In this document: one piece after another, positions 1-9,700 of the stretch
Position numbering within the stretch: position 1 is the first letter of the stretch
Layout of the letters: every line of letters begins with the position of its first letter
From: Hemicentrotus pulcherrimus
Taxonomy: Eukaryota; Echinodermata; Echinoidea; Camarodonta; Strongylocentrotidae
Reading direction: 5' to 3'
DNA: 64,000 bases
Assembly: GCA_003118195.1 (NCBI GenBank)
Contig: BEXV01000155.1
Location: 68,025 to 132,024, forward strand
Position numbers and translations under genes: made by a program
Notes under the pieces: model-generated
Told to the model about the DNA's origin: nothing
Databases searched by the model: none
Seen by the model: the letters and a program-made list of their open reading frames with translations, nothing else

Positions 1-232
1 CGACCTCACCCATGGTGTGCTTGAGATCTTGCATGCGCGACGTCGTGCGGTCGATTTCGTCCTGGCGCTTGTTGGCACGCTCACGCAGTCGCTGCCAGCG
101 TTTGTTGAGGTTGTCGAGCTGCTCGCGGAAGTTGTCAGAGTCGGTGAGGTAACCTCGGTCGATGATGTCACGGAAGACACGGTCAGCCTTCAAGAGGGTC
201 TTCTTGATGTCTTCCAGGTTCTGTTGATATTT
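1..232 (-). CDS. MACF1: Rod exon 30 (spectrin repeat, cut by window edge)
   Basis: At least 232 bp, phase 0 in; it runs off the left edge without a donor. It reads KYQQNLEDIKKTLLKADRVF, then FREQLDNLNKRWQRLRERAN and KRQDEIDRTTSRMQDLKHTM. The acceptor is ATTATTTCCCAG. Confidence 0.92.
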
Positions 233-1007
233 CTGGGAAATAATTGAAAGCACAAATTGAAAGCTTATGTACTGTACAAGTTCACATTTAAAGTGACACC
301 ACTGGAGTTTGTAATCACAACATCTTCCTCATACAATCATTTGAAAATTCAAGTGGATGACTTGATAAAAGTAAAATAAATGTTATTGTATAAGGATTGA
401 AATGACTAAAACTCTTATGAGCTCATTTGTTTGATTAGATGTGTAACTTGAATTAGAGTTACATGTAAGCACAGTCCTGGGGGGTGTTTCACAAAGATTC
501 TAAGTCGAACTTAACTCTAAGTTGGACTTAAATATTATGGAGAGCCATTTGTAGCCTCATAATGAAATATATTCAAGAGCAAAAATTGAAGTATTTTACA
601 CTTTTCATAAATTCCACATCAAGAACATGAAATCTCCCATGATAATAGAAAATATGAATGATTTGAATCACTATTTTATGCCTATTAAAATAACTTTTAC
701 AAAATATTTTCAAGGATGCTAATGGCTTTCCATAATTGTTAAGTCCAACTTAGAGATAAGTTCAACTTAGGATCTTTGTGAAACACCCCCCTGTATTACA
801 AAGGCCCTCACATAAAGCAATTTTGAGACTAGCAATTGGCTACACTGGATGATTTTTGCTAAACAAACAAATAAAGTAATTAGAAATAAGTTATTATCCC
901 ATCATTTGAAATTTGAAAATAAAAATAAGTTATAATGTACATGTCAATATATTATTATTCAAAAAGAAAATTCATGACAGTATAAAGCAAAAGAGATATT
1001 TCCTTAC
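233..1007 (-). other. Intron between exons 29 and 30
   Basis: 775 bp. It holds the MITE at 479-791; otherwise A+T-rich with nothing recognised. Confidence 0.85.
479..791. repeat. MITE with long terminal inverted repeats, copy 1
   Basis: About 313 bp. The left end GGGGGGTGTTTCACAAAGAT and the right end ATCTTTGTGAAACACCCCCC are inverted, and the repeat extends about 70 bp inward (TTAAGTCCAACTTAGAG). It lies in the intron between exons 30 and 29. No transposase is encoded, so it is non-autonomous. A second copy at 23206-23516 is in opposite orientation. Confidence 0.85.
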
Positions 1008-1121
1008 ATCAATCTCATCTGCCTGTGCTGCCAAGGTGTCGAGGTCCCTAGCAACGGGAGCCATCTTGTCAAGTCCATCCTCAGACTCTCCCAGCTGGAA
1101 GTTACAGTCGTTCAACATGGA
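1008..1121 (-). CDS. MACF1: Rod exon 29 (spectrin repeat, helix A)
   Basis: 114 bp, 38 codons, phase 0/0, SMLNDCNFQLGESEDGLDKM to QADEID|GTAAGG. LDKMAPVARDLDTL is one of the segments supporting the MACF1/dystonin assignment. With exon 28 the repeat is 110 residues. Confidence 0.9.
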
Positions 1122-1497
1122 CTGATGATAGATAAAGAGGAAAGAATTTTGAAGATCCAAATACACATGGTCAACAACATCAACAGTATTACTCAAGACA
1201 AGACAATCACACATAAACATGAAAATTAATTACCGGTACATAGAAAACGCTATATTTTCCCTCTCTACATACATATTCACATGTACATTGATGCCAGAGC
1301 ACTTTGCTTTCCACCATTATTTTAATCCCCAAAATTAGAACAGTAACAAATAGGGAAGAAGAGGACTTCAACTCAGGGATGATTTGACTACAACATGTAT
1401 GACAACATCTTGTATTGCATGTCACCTTGATATGGTTTGCTTTTTAAGGAATTTGACCAGTGTCTTGGGGAAGAATGGCCAGTGACCTTCAACCTAC
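1122..1497 (-). other. Intron between exons 28 and 29
   Basis: 376 bp, nothing recognised. Confidence 0.85.
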
Positions 1498-1713
1498 CTG
1501 GAATGAGAGGATCTCTTGGTTTCCAGCCTCCAACTGACCGTACCTATCTTTGACCAAACCCTTCAGCTTCTGGTAGCGCTTGACCACACCATCCACGTCA
1601 TCACCCACTGGGGTGGTGTCGGCTCGTGGGGGCGCTGCAGCCATTAGGCCGCTGCTGTTGTCCTGGACCTTGACGATGGCTTGCTCCATGCCGTCGACCT
1701 CATCTTGCAAAGC
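1498..1713 (-). CDS. MACF1: Rod exon 28 (spectrin repeat, helices B-C)
   Basis: 216 bp, 72 codons, phase 0/0, ALQDEVDGMEQAIVKVQDNS, a short Ala/Pro-rich loop (MAAAPPRADTTPVGDD), then KRYQKLKGLVKDRYGQLEAG, ending LSFQ|GTAGGT. The acceptor is CTCCCCCCAG. Confidence 0.9.
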
Positions 1714-2179
1714 CTGGGGGGAGGGGAGTACAGTTAGTATGTGTTTAGTATGTACTGGAAAGTTACATCTGAGGAATTTTAGGGGTAGTTTTTTTTTCCT
1801 TTTCGGTCTAATGTTCTTTCCAAACTCGTAACATTATAAAAGCTTTAACCCCCTGACTCCTGAACTCTCTCATTTCCATAGGCCTATTACAGAAAAACGC
1901 TATTAATGATACCAACAAAATAAAAAAATTGAAAGGGGTGAACAGCATGGATGCAATACAGATAAGGACCAGAAAGGAGGGAGTAATTATAACAGATAAC
2001 TCCAATGTAAAACAGACAGCATTAAGCCACCAAGAACTGTTCGAAGTAGGTTAATAGATTCATGTCATGTATCTCTTTGAATGAGTGAAGATGATTCTAA
2101 TTTGTACTTAACATGGCTTTCTAAAAGGATTGAACTCAATAACACTAAAGCTCGATCCTTAACAGATGAAGCTTCTTAC
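1714..2179 (-). other. Intron between exons 27 and 28
   Basis: 466 bp with a fragment of the TTAACCC element at 1844-1892. Confidence 0.85.
1844..1892. repeat. TTAACCC-type short element, 5' fragment
   Basis: TTAACCCCCTGACTCCTGAA then TCTCATTTCCATAGGCCTAT; only the left half of the element is recognisable. Confidence 0.45.
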
Positions 2180-2343
2180 CTTCAGTTTCTGGAGGTTCTT
2201 GGGGTCCAGTTTGCCTGGTGCATCGTGTAAAGCTAGCTGCTCTTCAAAGTTAGCCAGAGAGATCTGAGAGGTGTTGACGGTGTCGTGGAAGTCGTTGAGG
2301 CGGTTATGGAAATCTTCTAGGATTGCAAGCTGTTCTTGAAGAT
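2180..2343 (-). CDS. MACF1: Rod exon 27 (spectrin repeat, second half)
   Basis: 164 bp, phase 1 in and phase 0 out, [D]LQEQLAILEDFHNRLNDFHD then LALHDAPGKLDPKNLQKLK|GTAAGA. It lacks the WL tryptophan of a standard helix A, as does the MACF1 repeat I recall at this place. With exon 26 the repeat is 105 residues. Confidence 0.9.
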
Positions 2344-2626
2344 CTGTGGCAATGATCAAACAAGAGATTCAGAATCAACATGATCATGGGGAAAGTTGTT
2401 GCACTTTAAAAAAGGACTTGTTCTTAAGAAAAGCATGAATCTAATATACAATGTGCAACTTTTTACATGGGAAGTCTATCATGATTTTATTAGCAGTGCT
2501 TTATGAAAATGTCTAATCTCTATCTGTAAATCAAAATCATTCACACGGTTGTACAACCTTTCATATCAAATATCCTTTTTGTCTTTTTTGTACCATCTCT
2601 TATCTCTCATCTCCATTCTTTCTTAC

Positions 2627-2777
2627 CCTTCTCTAGCTCATCCCATCTCCTGTTGGCCTCTCCGACTTGGTCCTTGATGAAGGGGTGGTCGATGTCGGTC
2701 CTTGAGATGAGTTGGTCGGCTGAGTTGTTGACTGCTTCATGGTGGTCGCGATGGTTGTCAATGTCCTCTTGGAGTTG
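2627..2777 (-). CDS. MACF1: Rod exon 26 (spectrin repeat, first half)
   Basis: 151 bp, phase 0 in and phase 1 out, QLQEDIDNHRDHHEAVNNSA to RRWDELEK plus G before GTAAGA. Confidence 0.9.
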
Positions 2778-3021
2778 CTGTTGGTACATAAAATGGATAT
2801 ATTATTCAATCAAATATACATGTCATGAGTATAAAGGAAAATTTGTTACATCCTTACAATTATAAAATCCTGCATATATGTCATTGCAAATTTAAGAGGA
2901 ACATATATTGAAATACAGTACACACATATTGATCAATGTTTTCATGTTCTGAATGTACATCTCCTTTGAAAACATAATGTAAAAATATTTATTCCAAGTT
3001 CTACACTGTGTTTTCACTCAC

Positions 3022-3351
3022 TTTGATGAGTTCATACTGTCTCCTAACCACGTTAGGCTTGGCCGTCACGGGTCCCAATGAGCTCATTCTATCCTCAGCG
3101 CTCCTAAGCCAAGGCAAGAACTGGTTCAGCTCGTCTGAGTACACCTTGGCCTTCTCGTTGGCCTCCTTGAGCCGCTCGCCGCGCTGTGTGGCCCTGTCGT
3201 TGACAGAGTTCCACTTGGTTTGGAGGGAGTCACGTTTTCCCTGGAGTTCATTCTTCTCTGCAGGGCTGTCTGCTTCGTCCTTGAGGGAGTCGATCTTCTC
3301 AAGCATGCGCTCGTAGGTGTATACTTGTTTGACGATCTCTTTGGGTATCTC
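3022..3351 (-). CDS. MACF1: Rod exon 25 (spectrin repeat)
   Basis: 330 bp, 110 codons, phase 0/0, EIPKEIVKQVYTYERMLEKI to RRQYELIK|GTGAGT. Helix C is LQTKWNSVNDRATQRGERLK and helix A FLPWLRSAEDRMSSLGPV. The donor reads on as Val-Ser, so the boundary is set by the consensus GTGAGT and the following exon. Confidence 0.9.
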
Positions 3352-3727
3352 CTGAATGGTGAGAGGGGAAGGGAAACAATTTTAAGATTAAATAGAAATG
3401 CTCTGATCTGGCCATCTTTTTAAAACACCTTTATCAGTTCCTTTACTCCATTAACATCATTACCATAAAGCACTGCAAAATATCTTACAGGTATATACAG
3501 TATCTTCCTTTTACGCTATCTTTCCTTAAATTGGTGTTTGATAGGTACACGTTTTTGATCAATGCAATCGGTGGAACTACACAAGGTGGATAATCTGCAA
3601 ACACATGACATCATTTCAGACTAATAGGTCTTTGTTCCTCTTATGATCTTTATTCCACAGATTTAACTCAGGGTAACTATTACTGGAGTACTAAAAGGGT
3701 TAATAAACGAGAAGACTGGTACCCTAC
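3352..3727 (-). other. Intron between exons 24 and 25
   Basis: 376 bp, nothing recognised. Confidence 0.85.
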
Positions 3728-3894
3728 CTCATGCTCAACCACCTGTCTTCTGAGTACCTCTGGTTTGGCTGAGATGGGTTTGACTTGGTTCAATTCCTTG
3801 TCCTTGGTCTCTAACCATCTCACCATGCTGCCATAGGATTCCTCAAAGTCTCTTGACTGCAGAAGGGCGGCTTGGAGTTTACCCTGCCTCTCAT
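3728..3894 (-). CDS. MACF1: Rod exon 24 (spectrin repeat, second half)
   Basis: 167 bp, phase 1 in and phase 0 out, [D]ERQGKLQAALLQSRDFEESY, MVRWLETKDKELNQVKPISA and RRQVVEHE|GTAGGG. The KPISAKPEVLRRQ turn resembles a PISAKLERLQSQ segment that I recall in human MACF1. Confidence 0.9.
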
Positions 3895-4263
3895 CTACAA
3901 GTACAGAAAGTTTCACAATGATGAATAATCAATTTGATCATAATACAATGATAAGTACACGTATCCTTTGACATATCTATGTGAGGGGAAGCTAAAGGTA
4001 CCTACAAAGTAATAATATGTCCTTAGCTTTAAACACTGCTGCCCTAAGATGCTGAACGTATTCAAGATATTAACAGTAATTGTTGTGACAGGTGTTTCTC
4101 ACTGAAAGTGGTATATGCGAAACAGTACATTACAATCACCTCCTGTCTATAAGGATTCTCTTTTGGGGTTCCTTGAGTGACCTTTATAAACAATACATGT
4201 AAAGAAAAGCAAAGAAATAGTGTAGCCAAGAAAGATATGAAAACAGAAAGCAAAGAAACATAC
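3895..4263 (-). other. Intron between exons 23 and 24
   Basis: 369 bp, nothing recognised. Confidence 0.85.
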
Positions 4264-4426
4264 CAAGTTTATGGCACAGGTCGTTGTACGGTGTCCTGAC
4301 ACTCTCCAGTTTCATTGTGACTTCTGCCTTGGCTGTCAGTTCAGGATTGAGTTCAGTCAGCTCCCTGTGTGTCTCTGAGAGCTTATCTTGCTGGGGTTTA
4401 CGACGGTCAGCCTCTCGTTGAAGGTT
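4264..4426 (-). CDS. MACF1: Rod exon 23 (spectrin repeat, first half)
   Basis: 163 bp, phase 0 in and phase 1 out, NLQREADRRKPQQDKLSETH to LESVRTPYNDLCHKL plus G before GTATGT. The acceptor is TTTTATCACTAG. With exon 24 it makes one 110-residue repeat. Confidence 0.88.
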
Positions 4427-4793
4427 CTAGTGATAAAAGAGGGTAGAGATTGTGTCAAAGGGAAACTACAAGGTACACGTCCCACACTTGTAGACATAAA
4501 CTGACACCAAAGTATCACTTACTTGTCACTTTGTCTGATCTAAGCTCTAATTTAACAAAAGTCATCAGATATGCTAAAACCTTAGAAGTATTCTGTAATG
4601 TATGAGACAAAAATAGCTTTGACAGGCCCTCTAATAAGCCACAGCATCACTTTTTTCAATGTACATCAGTCATGTTAACATTATTATCTTCATTTACGAA
4701 TTATTAAAATCACTCTTAGCATCAAGTCTAAGCTTCAAGAGTTGAGTATCCCATTCCAGTTAATCATTGAAGCTCGTCTCCATGACAACTTAC
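4427..4793 (-). other. Intron between exons 22 and 23
   Basis: 367 bp, nothing recognised. Confidence 0.85.
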
Positions 4794-5126
4794 CTTTGTC
4801 TCCTCCATCTGCTGCCTGACGACGTCAGGGCTGTTGCTGATGGGCGCAAGGTTGGAGATCTTATTCCTGAAGTCAATCAGCCAGTCGGAGCTGTCCTGGA
4901 GGATATCGTGGAAGTGCTCGCTCTTTCGCAGCACATCGTCGATCTTGCCCTCCCTGTCGTCCAGCTGGCCCTTGAGGGCGTCCCACTGGTTCTTGAGGTC
5001 TGCTACCTGCTGTTGGATGGGTGAGGTGGTGCGTGACCTGGGGTCCTGTTTGTCCACGATCGCCTGGCCGGCCTCCAGAAGTTGCTCCATCTGTGGCTCA
5101 TGGGCAGTGAACTCCTCTTGCAGAAC
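4794..5126 (-). CDS. MACF1: Rod exon 22 (spectrin repeat)
   Basis: 333 bp, 111 codons, phase 0/0, VLQEEFTAHEPQMEQLLEAG at the start and SNSPDVVRQQMEETK|GTAAGT at the end. Helix C is QQVADLKNQWDALKGQLDDR and helix A SSDWLIDFRNKISNLAPI. It matches, from memory, the MACF1 repeat after KTWLAEKEK. A decayed copy of its first 18 codons lies upstream at 5310-5417. Confidence 0.92.
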
Positions 5127-5309
5127 CTAAAAAGCAAAACAAATATTTCATGTTAAATCATTACATGGCTAAGTTATCATGCTTGATAGTACATTAGAAC
5201 TGGACAGTTATCCAAAGGTGCAGGCGTACACACATTGGTTAATTAAAATTTCATTTGGTGTTAACTCATTAGTTCTCAAATTCCTTCATTTCACACATGA
5301 TACATGCTG

Positions 5310-5417
5310 CTAAAAGTTCCTCCATTAGTGGTTCTTTGGCATCAAACTCCTCCTACATACATGAATACCAACAAAACATACAAAATTCCATTTCAAATCA
5401 CAAGATGGCTACAGGTA
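5310..5417 (-). pseudogene. Decayed tandem copy of the exon 22 acceptor and first codons
   Basis: Minus-strand translation from 5352 gives EEFDAKEPLMEELLAA, matching exon 22 residues EEFTAHEPQMEQLLEA. It then diverges and meets a stop. The flanking intron sequence is also shared (5130-5176 resembles 5371-5417, both ending ATGGCTA on the plus strand), so intron plus exon start were duplicated with an offset of about 235 bp. The first three codons of exon 22 (VLQ) have no counterpart; TATGTAG sits directly before GAGGAG. It ends in a stop and has no donor I can support. Confidence 0.65.
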
Positions 5418-5572
5418 CATGTATGTAAGCTATTTCTAATTCTAGTTACATGTATGTCCATTAGTGGTAGAGAGGTGTTTAAATGTACATAAACATATAC
5501 ATCCTTTGGTATTCATTCAATATTAACCCAATGGTCCTCTCTTTTCTCTACTTGATATCATGGATACGCTTG

Positions 5573-5810
5573 AATGAGAGAGAGGGGGAGAGAGAGAGGG
5601 GGAAAGAGAGAGGAAGAGGGAGAGACAGAGAGGAAGAGAGAGAGGAAGAGAGAGAGAAAGAGAGTGAGAGACAGAGAGAAAGAGGGACAGAGAGGGGGGG
5701 GAAGAAAGCGAGATACGGAAACAGAAAGAAAGAGCATGAGGTACATGAAAAATGATATAAAGAGGAGTGAGAGAGAGATAGAAGGGGGAGAGGGGTGTAA
5801 AGAGGAATAG
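5573..5810. repeat. GA-rich low-complexity tract
   Basis: Interrupted (GA)n purine tract on the plus strand. Long open frames on both strands here are artefacts of the dinucleotide repeat. Confidence 0.95.
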
Positions 5811-6368
5811 ATGTAAAAATTTACATATCAAAGCATACAACAAATACATGTAATGTACTAAATCAACCTTCATCACCATGGGACTTCATTCCTAGCCCTG
5901 TAAGATAATGATCACATTCTTTGGTGCATGAGGTACATGTATATATATATATACATGAGATACTCAGTCTATGAGAGCTTCTTTGCAATACACTTCAAAA
6001 TCTCCAGATTTTAACTTTGATTACCATGGATACAATGAAAATACAAGAAACAAACTCTTTCATCCCTTGTAGCAAGTAAAGTTTGCTCTTTAAAAAATAT
6101 TGACTCTTTAATTTGTGTAAACCCTCACCAAGTATATACAGAAAACTGTAACTCTCAAGGCATTTTTGTTGTGTAATCATTGGAAAATGAGTCAATATTT
6201 GTCTGTGTGAAACTTGATAGTTTGAGCTAAAACTCAGAGTTGGAGGATTCCCATGCAAAATTATAACTCACCTAGAAACTTGCTTCTTTTTTCTTTCTAT
6301 TTCTTATGTTCGTTTGTTATTTCTTTCTTTCCTTTTTCTTTTCTTTACAGAGGCATAGGTTATGTCTA

Positions 6369-6404
<36 letters not shown>

Positions 6405-6405
6405 A
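6369..6405. repeat. (TA)n(TG)n microsatellite
   Basis: Compound dinucleotide repeat in the intron between exons 22 and 21. Confidence 0.95.
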
Positions 6406-6858
6406 CATGAATGTCCAAGCATACTTATGGGAAAGTTCTTTATACTCCAAATATTCAAGGTTCCACTTTTCTCACATCTCTTCAGAGATGTCTATGAATG
6501 GGTAATGTCAAGGTTCCATGCTTTTGTTGTCCAGAGAAAATACAGGTCTGTAATCCCAAGGATGAAAACAGTTATTTTGGTACTGGGTCAAGCCATTCAA
6601 GGGATTAGCACCTAATTCAACAAAGTGATTGTTGGGGTAGAGGTTGCTACTCTTGAAATCCACTTCACTCATAATAAATTCCTCAAGGCTTGTTTCCATT
6701 AGCTCTAGCTTTCACACAGCCTATTAATTACGATCTTAGAAAATTAAAACTATCAATAATATTTGTTGTTTCATGTAAGCTTATTTCAAAGTTAGGATGT
6801 AGAAATGTTTAGTCAGTGACTTCACTGAGAGTTGAGCAGTTCTGGATTTCCAGAACAT

Positions 6859-6900
6859 AACCATACAATGTACACAAGTTCTCTGAACAAAATAAGTTTA
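6859..6900. repeat. 40-bp repeat, copy downstream of exon 21
   Basis: ACCATACAATGTACACAAGT followed by TCTCTGAACAAAATAAGTTT; near-identical to 8236-8277. The pair flanks the exon 21 / membrane-anchor exon. Confidence 0.75.
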
Positions 6901-7562
6901 CCCATGAAAGCTGGCTAATTTACTGGGAAAAGACACTTAGATTATGACTTGGGGTACGAGGACGGGAAACATCAAATTAAAACAATTTTCTTGAAAAGCA
7001 CCAATCGGTCTAATGTTTCAACCTCAAGTTTCTTGGTCTATAACTGGAAAAGTGACTTAGAAGATTGGACAGAAAACTCCTCAAGATTGTTAGCTCCTAA
7101 CATGGCCATTTCAAGCAATCTAATGTCAGTATCTCGAACCCTTTCCAAGTGCCTCAACTTTACACTTACAAATAATCACCATGTCTCACTTACATTTTGA
7201 ACCATCCTGCAAATAGAAACTGTTTTGAAAGTTTGGAATGGTTTTTGTAGGTGGGATTTCAAGAGCTTGAGCATGTGTGCAGTACATCTTTGGAAGAGTA
7301 TTTGTCTAGGGGAGTGCTTTGATCTGTATTCAGATCAAGCAATAGACCTTGTAAACTCTCAGAGAGTCAAGAGCAATTGAGGGATTGTACTATCTCAAGG
7401 ATGATGTTCATATCTTTGGAAACCCATGCTAAATATTCAATAACACAGGTAAAAAAAAAAAAGGATTTCCAGTACATGATACGTGCATGATCAATATTGG
7501 TAAATGAACTTGCAAATAAGATTTTACAAAAATCAAAAATGAAATCAAATAAATCCCATTAC

Positions 7563-7762
7563 CTCTACTTGGAGTTTCTGGTTCCTGAGGATGCCTGGTT
7601 CTACACCAATGGGTCCAAGAACTGAAGCCATCCTTTCCTTCTCTCCCAGCCATGTCTTGAGACGATTGTGGGCCGTCTCAAAGTCACTCAGGCTATTGAT
7701 AGCACTCTCCAAGTCCTGCGTCCTCAGCTTGGCCTTCTCCTGTAACCTCAACCATCTCTCCT
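7563..7762 (-). CDS. MACF1: Rod exon 21 (helix C and next helix A)
   Basis: 200 bp in transcripts coming from exon 20 or an upstream alternative first exon: phase 1 in, phase 0 out. The acceptor is GGTGATACAG|AGGAG, with a modest pyrimidine tract (GCTTCCTTACGCTCAACG) upstream. It reads [E]ERWLRLQEKAKLRTQDLESA, then helix A with LKTWLGEKERMASVLGPIGV. It is the convergence point of three possible 5' routes (36353-36782, 26501-26531, and read-through from 8087) plus the full-length gene. Isoforms that begin here lack helices A and B of this repeat and so start with a lone helix C. Confidence 0.87.
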
Positions 7763-8087
7763 CTGTATCACCAACAAACGTTGAGCGTAAGGAAGCATCA
7801 GGTGGTGTGGAAGGTGGATGAGGCCCAGATTGTCCCGCCGGGTCGGGTGATAGTGGTGTTGGTTTTGGAGCATTGTGCACGTTTGGGGGCGGCGAGGATG
7901 TCAGGAATTCCGGAGAGTATCCGAGGAAGGCGTAGAAGAACGGTTTGGAAGGTTCAGAGGGTGGCCGTGACGATGAGGGCGGAGTGCGATGTTGGAGGTT
8001 CACATAGTGGGCAAGAATGATACAAATGCAGAGGAGAATGAGTGGAATGAAATAGAGCACAAAGAACTCTTCAAATATAAACGGCAT
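7563..8087 (-). CDS. MACF1: Alternative first exon: membrane anchor, Pro-rich stalk and exon 21
   Basis: 525 bp, 175 codons, ending in phase 0 at the normal exon 21 donor (GAG|GTAATG). ATG at 8087 has an in-frame TAG two codons upstream. Residues 1-7 carry two Glu, 8-29 are a hydrophobic span (VLYFIPLILLCICIILAHYV), and His/Arg follow, so the positive-inside rule predicts a cytoplasmic C-terminus. Residues 35-98 are a Pro/Ser-rich stalk (about one third proline). From residue 109 the protein is identical to exon 21. The frame runs through the internal exon 21 acceptor, so this is a start within what is intron for longer transcripts. Vertebrate dystonin has isoforms with an N-terminal membrane segment, but those precede the actin-binding or plakin region; here the rod follows directly. 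Confidence 0.78.
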
Positions 8088-8235
8088 TGTCTAATCACAT
8101 CCTAGGTTACACAGCATCAATGAAAGTGTTTTCAAGAGTATGACGAGGCTCTGGAGATACTGTTCGTGGTGCTAGATTGCCAGTCAGAGAATATTTCATT
8201 GTTATTTTTCGGTTACCAATACTCCTTTTGACAAA

Positions 8236-8277
8236 CCATACAATGTACACAAGTTCTCTGAACCAAAGAAGTTTGCG
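8236..8277. repeat. 40-bp repeat, copy upstream of the membrane-anchor start
   Basis: ACCATACAATGTACACAAGT followed by TCTCTGAACCAAAGAAGTTT, about 150 bp upstream of the ATG at 8087 in the direction of transcription; same orientation as the copy at 6859-6900. Confidence 0.75.
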
Positions 8278-9109
8278 GATGTATATCATAGAGGGTGCTG
8301 GAAGTCAAAAGATAACATAGCTCATCCTGAAGAATGTTTTCAATGTTGCTTTCCTTCCTACCTTTTTTTCTGTACTGTATTCAAATGTAAATTTTAGATA
8401 CCCCGGTACATGTATTCGTTCATATCTATGTATTCAATGAGCAGTCAATACGTTCTCATATTTTCCAAGTGTAATCTTTTCAATTACTACATGTATAAAG
8501 TAGTGACATGTTTTTTTTTTTAATGTAATAAATGTACATTTATATGTGCTTGTGCTTTTTGTATTATACAATTTAATCCTCCCACTTTTTGTCATTTCAT
8601 TGAGTAGAAGTCAATATGAAACAATAGAACAATGGCTTGAAGCTCAAAACACAAATATTTATGTCTGTAAATACAGTGTATAAAGAAAAAGTCTGATTAC
8701 ATAATCATATACCTCTGTAACTTTTGGAGGACATTTCCTCGAAATAATTATACAGGAGTTACTTTGGCAACAAAAGAGATATTAGGTGTATTACACTAAA
8801 TGGGTTAAATGGAGGGTGGATAAGTCATGAAGTGGAATGATAGCAATGAGATCAAAAGGCAAATCTTCATTTCATTGCCTCAGCATTTCAAAGAAGTACC
8901 AGAGAGCAGCAAATCAATGTTTATTTACAAATAAACTCTTAAGCGCTTAGGATGGCTGGGAAGAGAATAACAAAAAGGAATAAAGCAAGGATTTTCTGCT
9001 TTTCATCCAGGTAGGCCAGTTTTCTACATTTGACAATCAAAATGCAATTTCAGATTCCAGATGACCCCCATCCCAAAATACTAGTAGGTTCTGGGTAATC
9101 TCTATAGCT

Positions 9110-9700
9110 TTGGTCACAACCAGCCGTGCGTCTTTTTGCATGTGGGTGTGCAGCTTGGACCGGGTCGTAGGCAAACTTATGCGATTAGCACATCCTTCTT
9201 ACGGTCCCTCTTGGATGCCTTGCACCCTCCTCAAGAACGTACTTTTCCCTTACCTATATGAAATCTTGAGCCAAAATGATAACCCTCGTGCAGGCGCCGT
9301 GCAACTACCGTGCGATGCGTTACGGCTCCGTATGGCTGCGCACATGCGACAGGGCTCTTGGAGACCACCGTAAGAACCCTGTGCGATGTAAGCAAGAAGC
9401 CCATGCGATAGGTTTGCATGGAGTACAATTGCCGCACGTGTCACCTGCATTCATTAAACATCATGGCACCACATTCAGATTATTTGACATGTCCAAAGGC
9501 TTCTTGCATGTACCTGTTGCATGCAACTCATGCGTGGCTAGAAATAAATGTGCAGGCATGTGCATCCCATGCAAGGCTTTTCTGCGAAATCAATCGGCGA
9601 CCAGAAACAGATAATTGCATGGCCAGTTGTGCCCCTGTATTTAAGAACCCAGTACAGTACCTACCTCCTATTATTGCAAGTGTTGCATAACTATCTTATT
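9110..9700. other. CpG-rich unclassified segment
   Basis: It is richer in CpG than any other intronic stretch here, with recurring words of the form [A/G]TGCGA[T/C] at about 9180, 9310, 9344, 9381 and 9404. Frames are open on both strands but none resembles a known protein. It is probably a degraded repeat of an unidentified family. Confidence 0.35.

Larger units (their letters stand above)
5127..7562 (-). other. Intron between exons 21 and 22
   Basis: 2.4 kb. It holds the exon 22 pseudo-copy (5310-5417), the GA tract (5573-5810), a TA/TG microsatellite and one copy of the 40-bp repeat (6859-6900). An open plus-strand frame at 6949-7200 has no support. Confidence 0.85.

Noticed and set aside
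5483..5879. Arg/Glu-rich and Ser/Leu-rich frames on both strands
   Set aside because: Products of an interrupted (GA)n tract; the same applies at 21753-22079 and 45413-45918.
6949..7200. Open frames resembling leucine-rich sequence on the minus strand near 7050-7150
   Set aside because: A few L-x-x-L and N-x-L spacings only, with stops and no splice sites; not enough to call a decayed gene.
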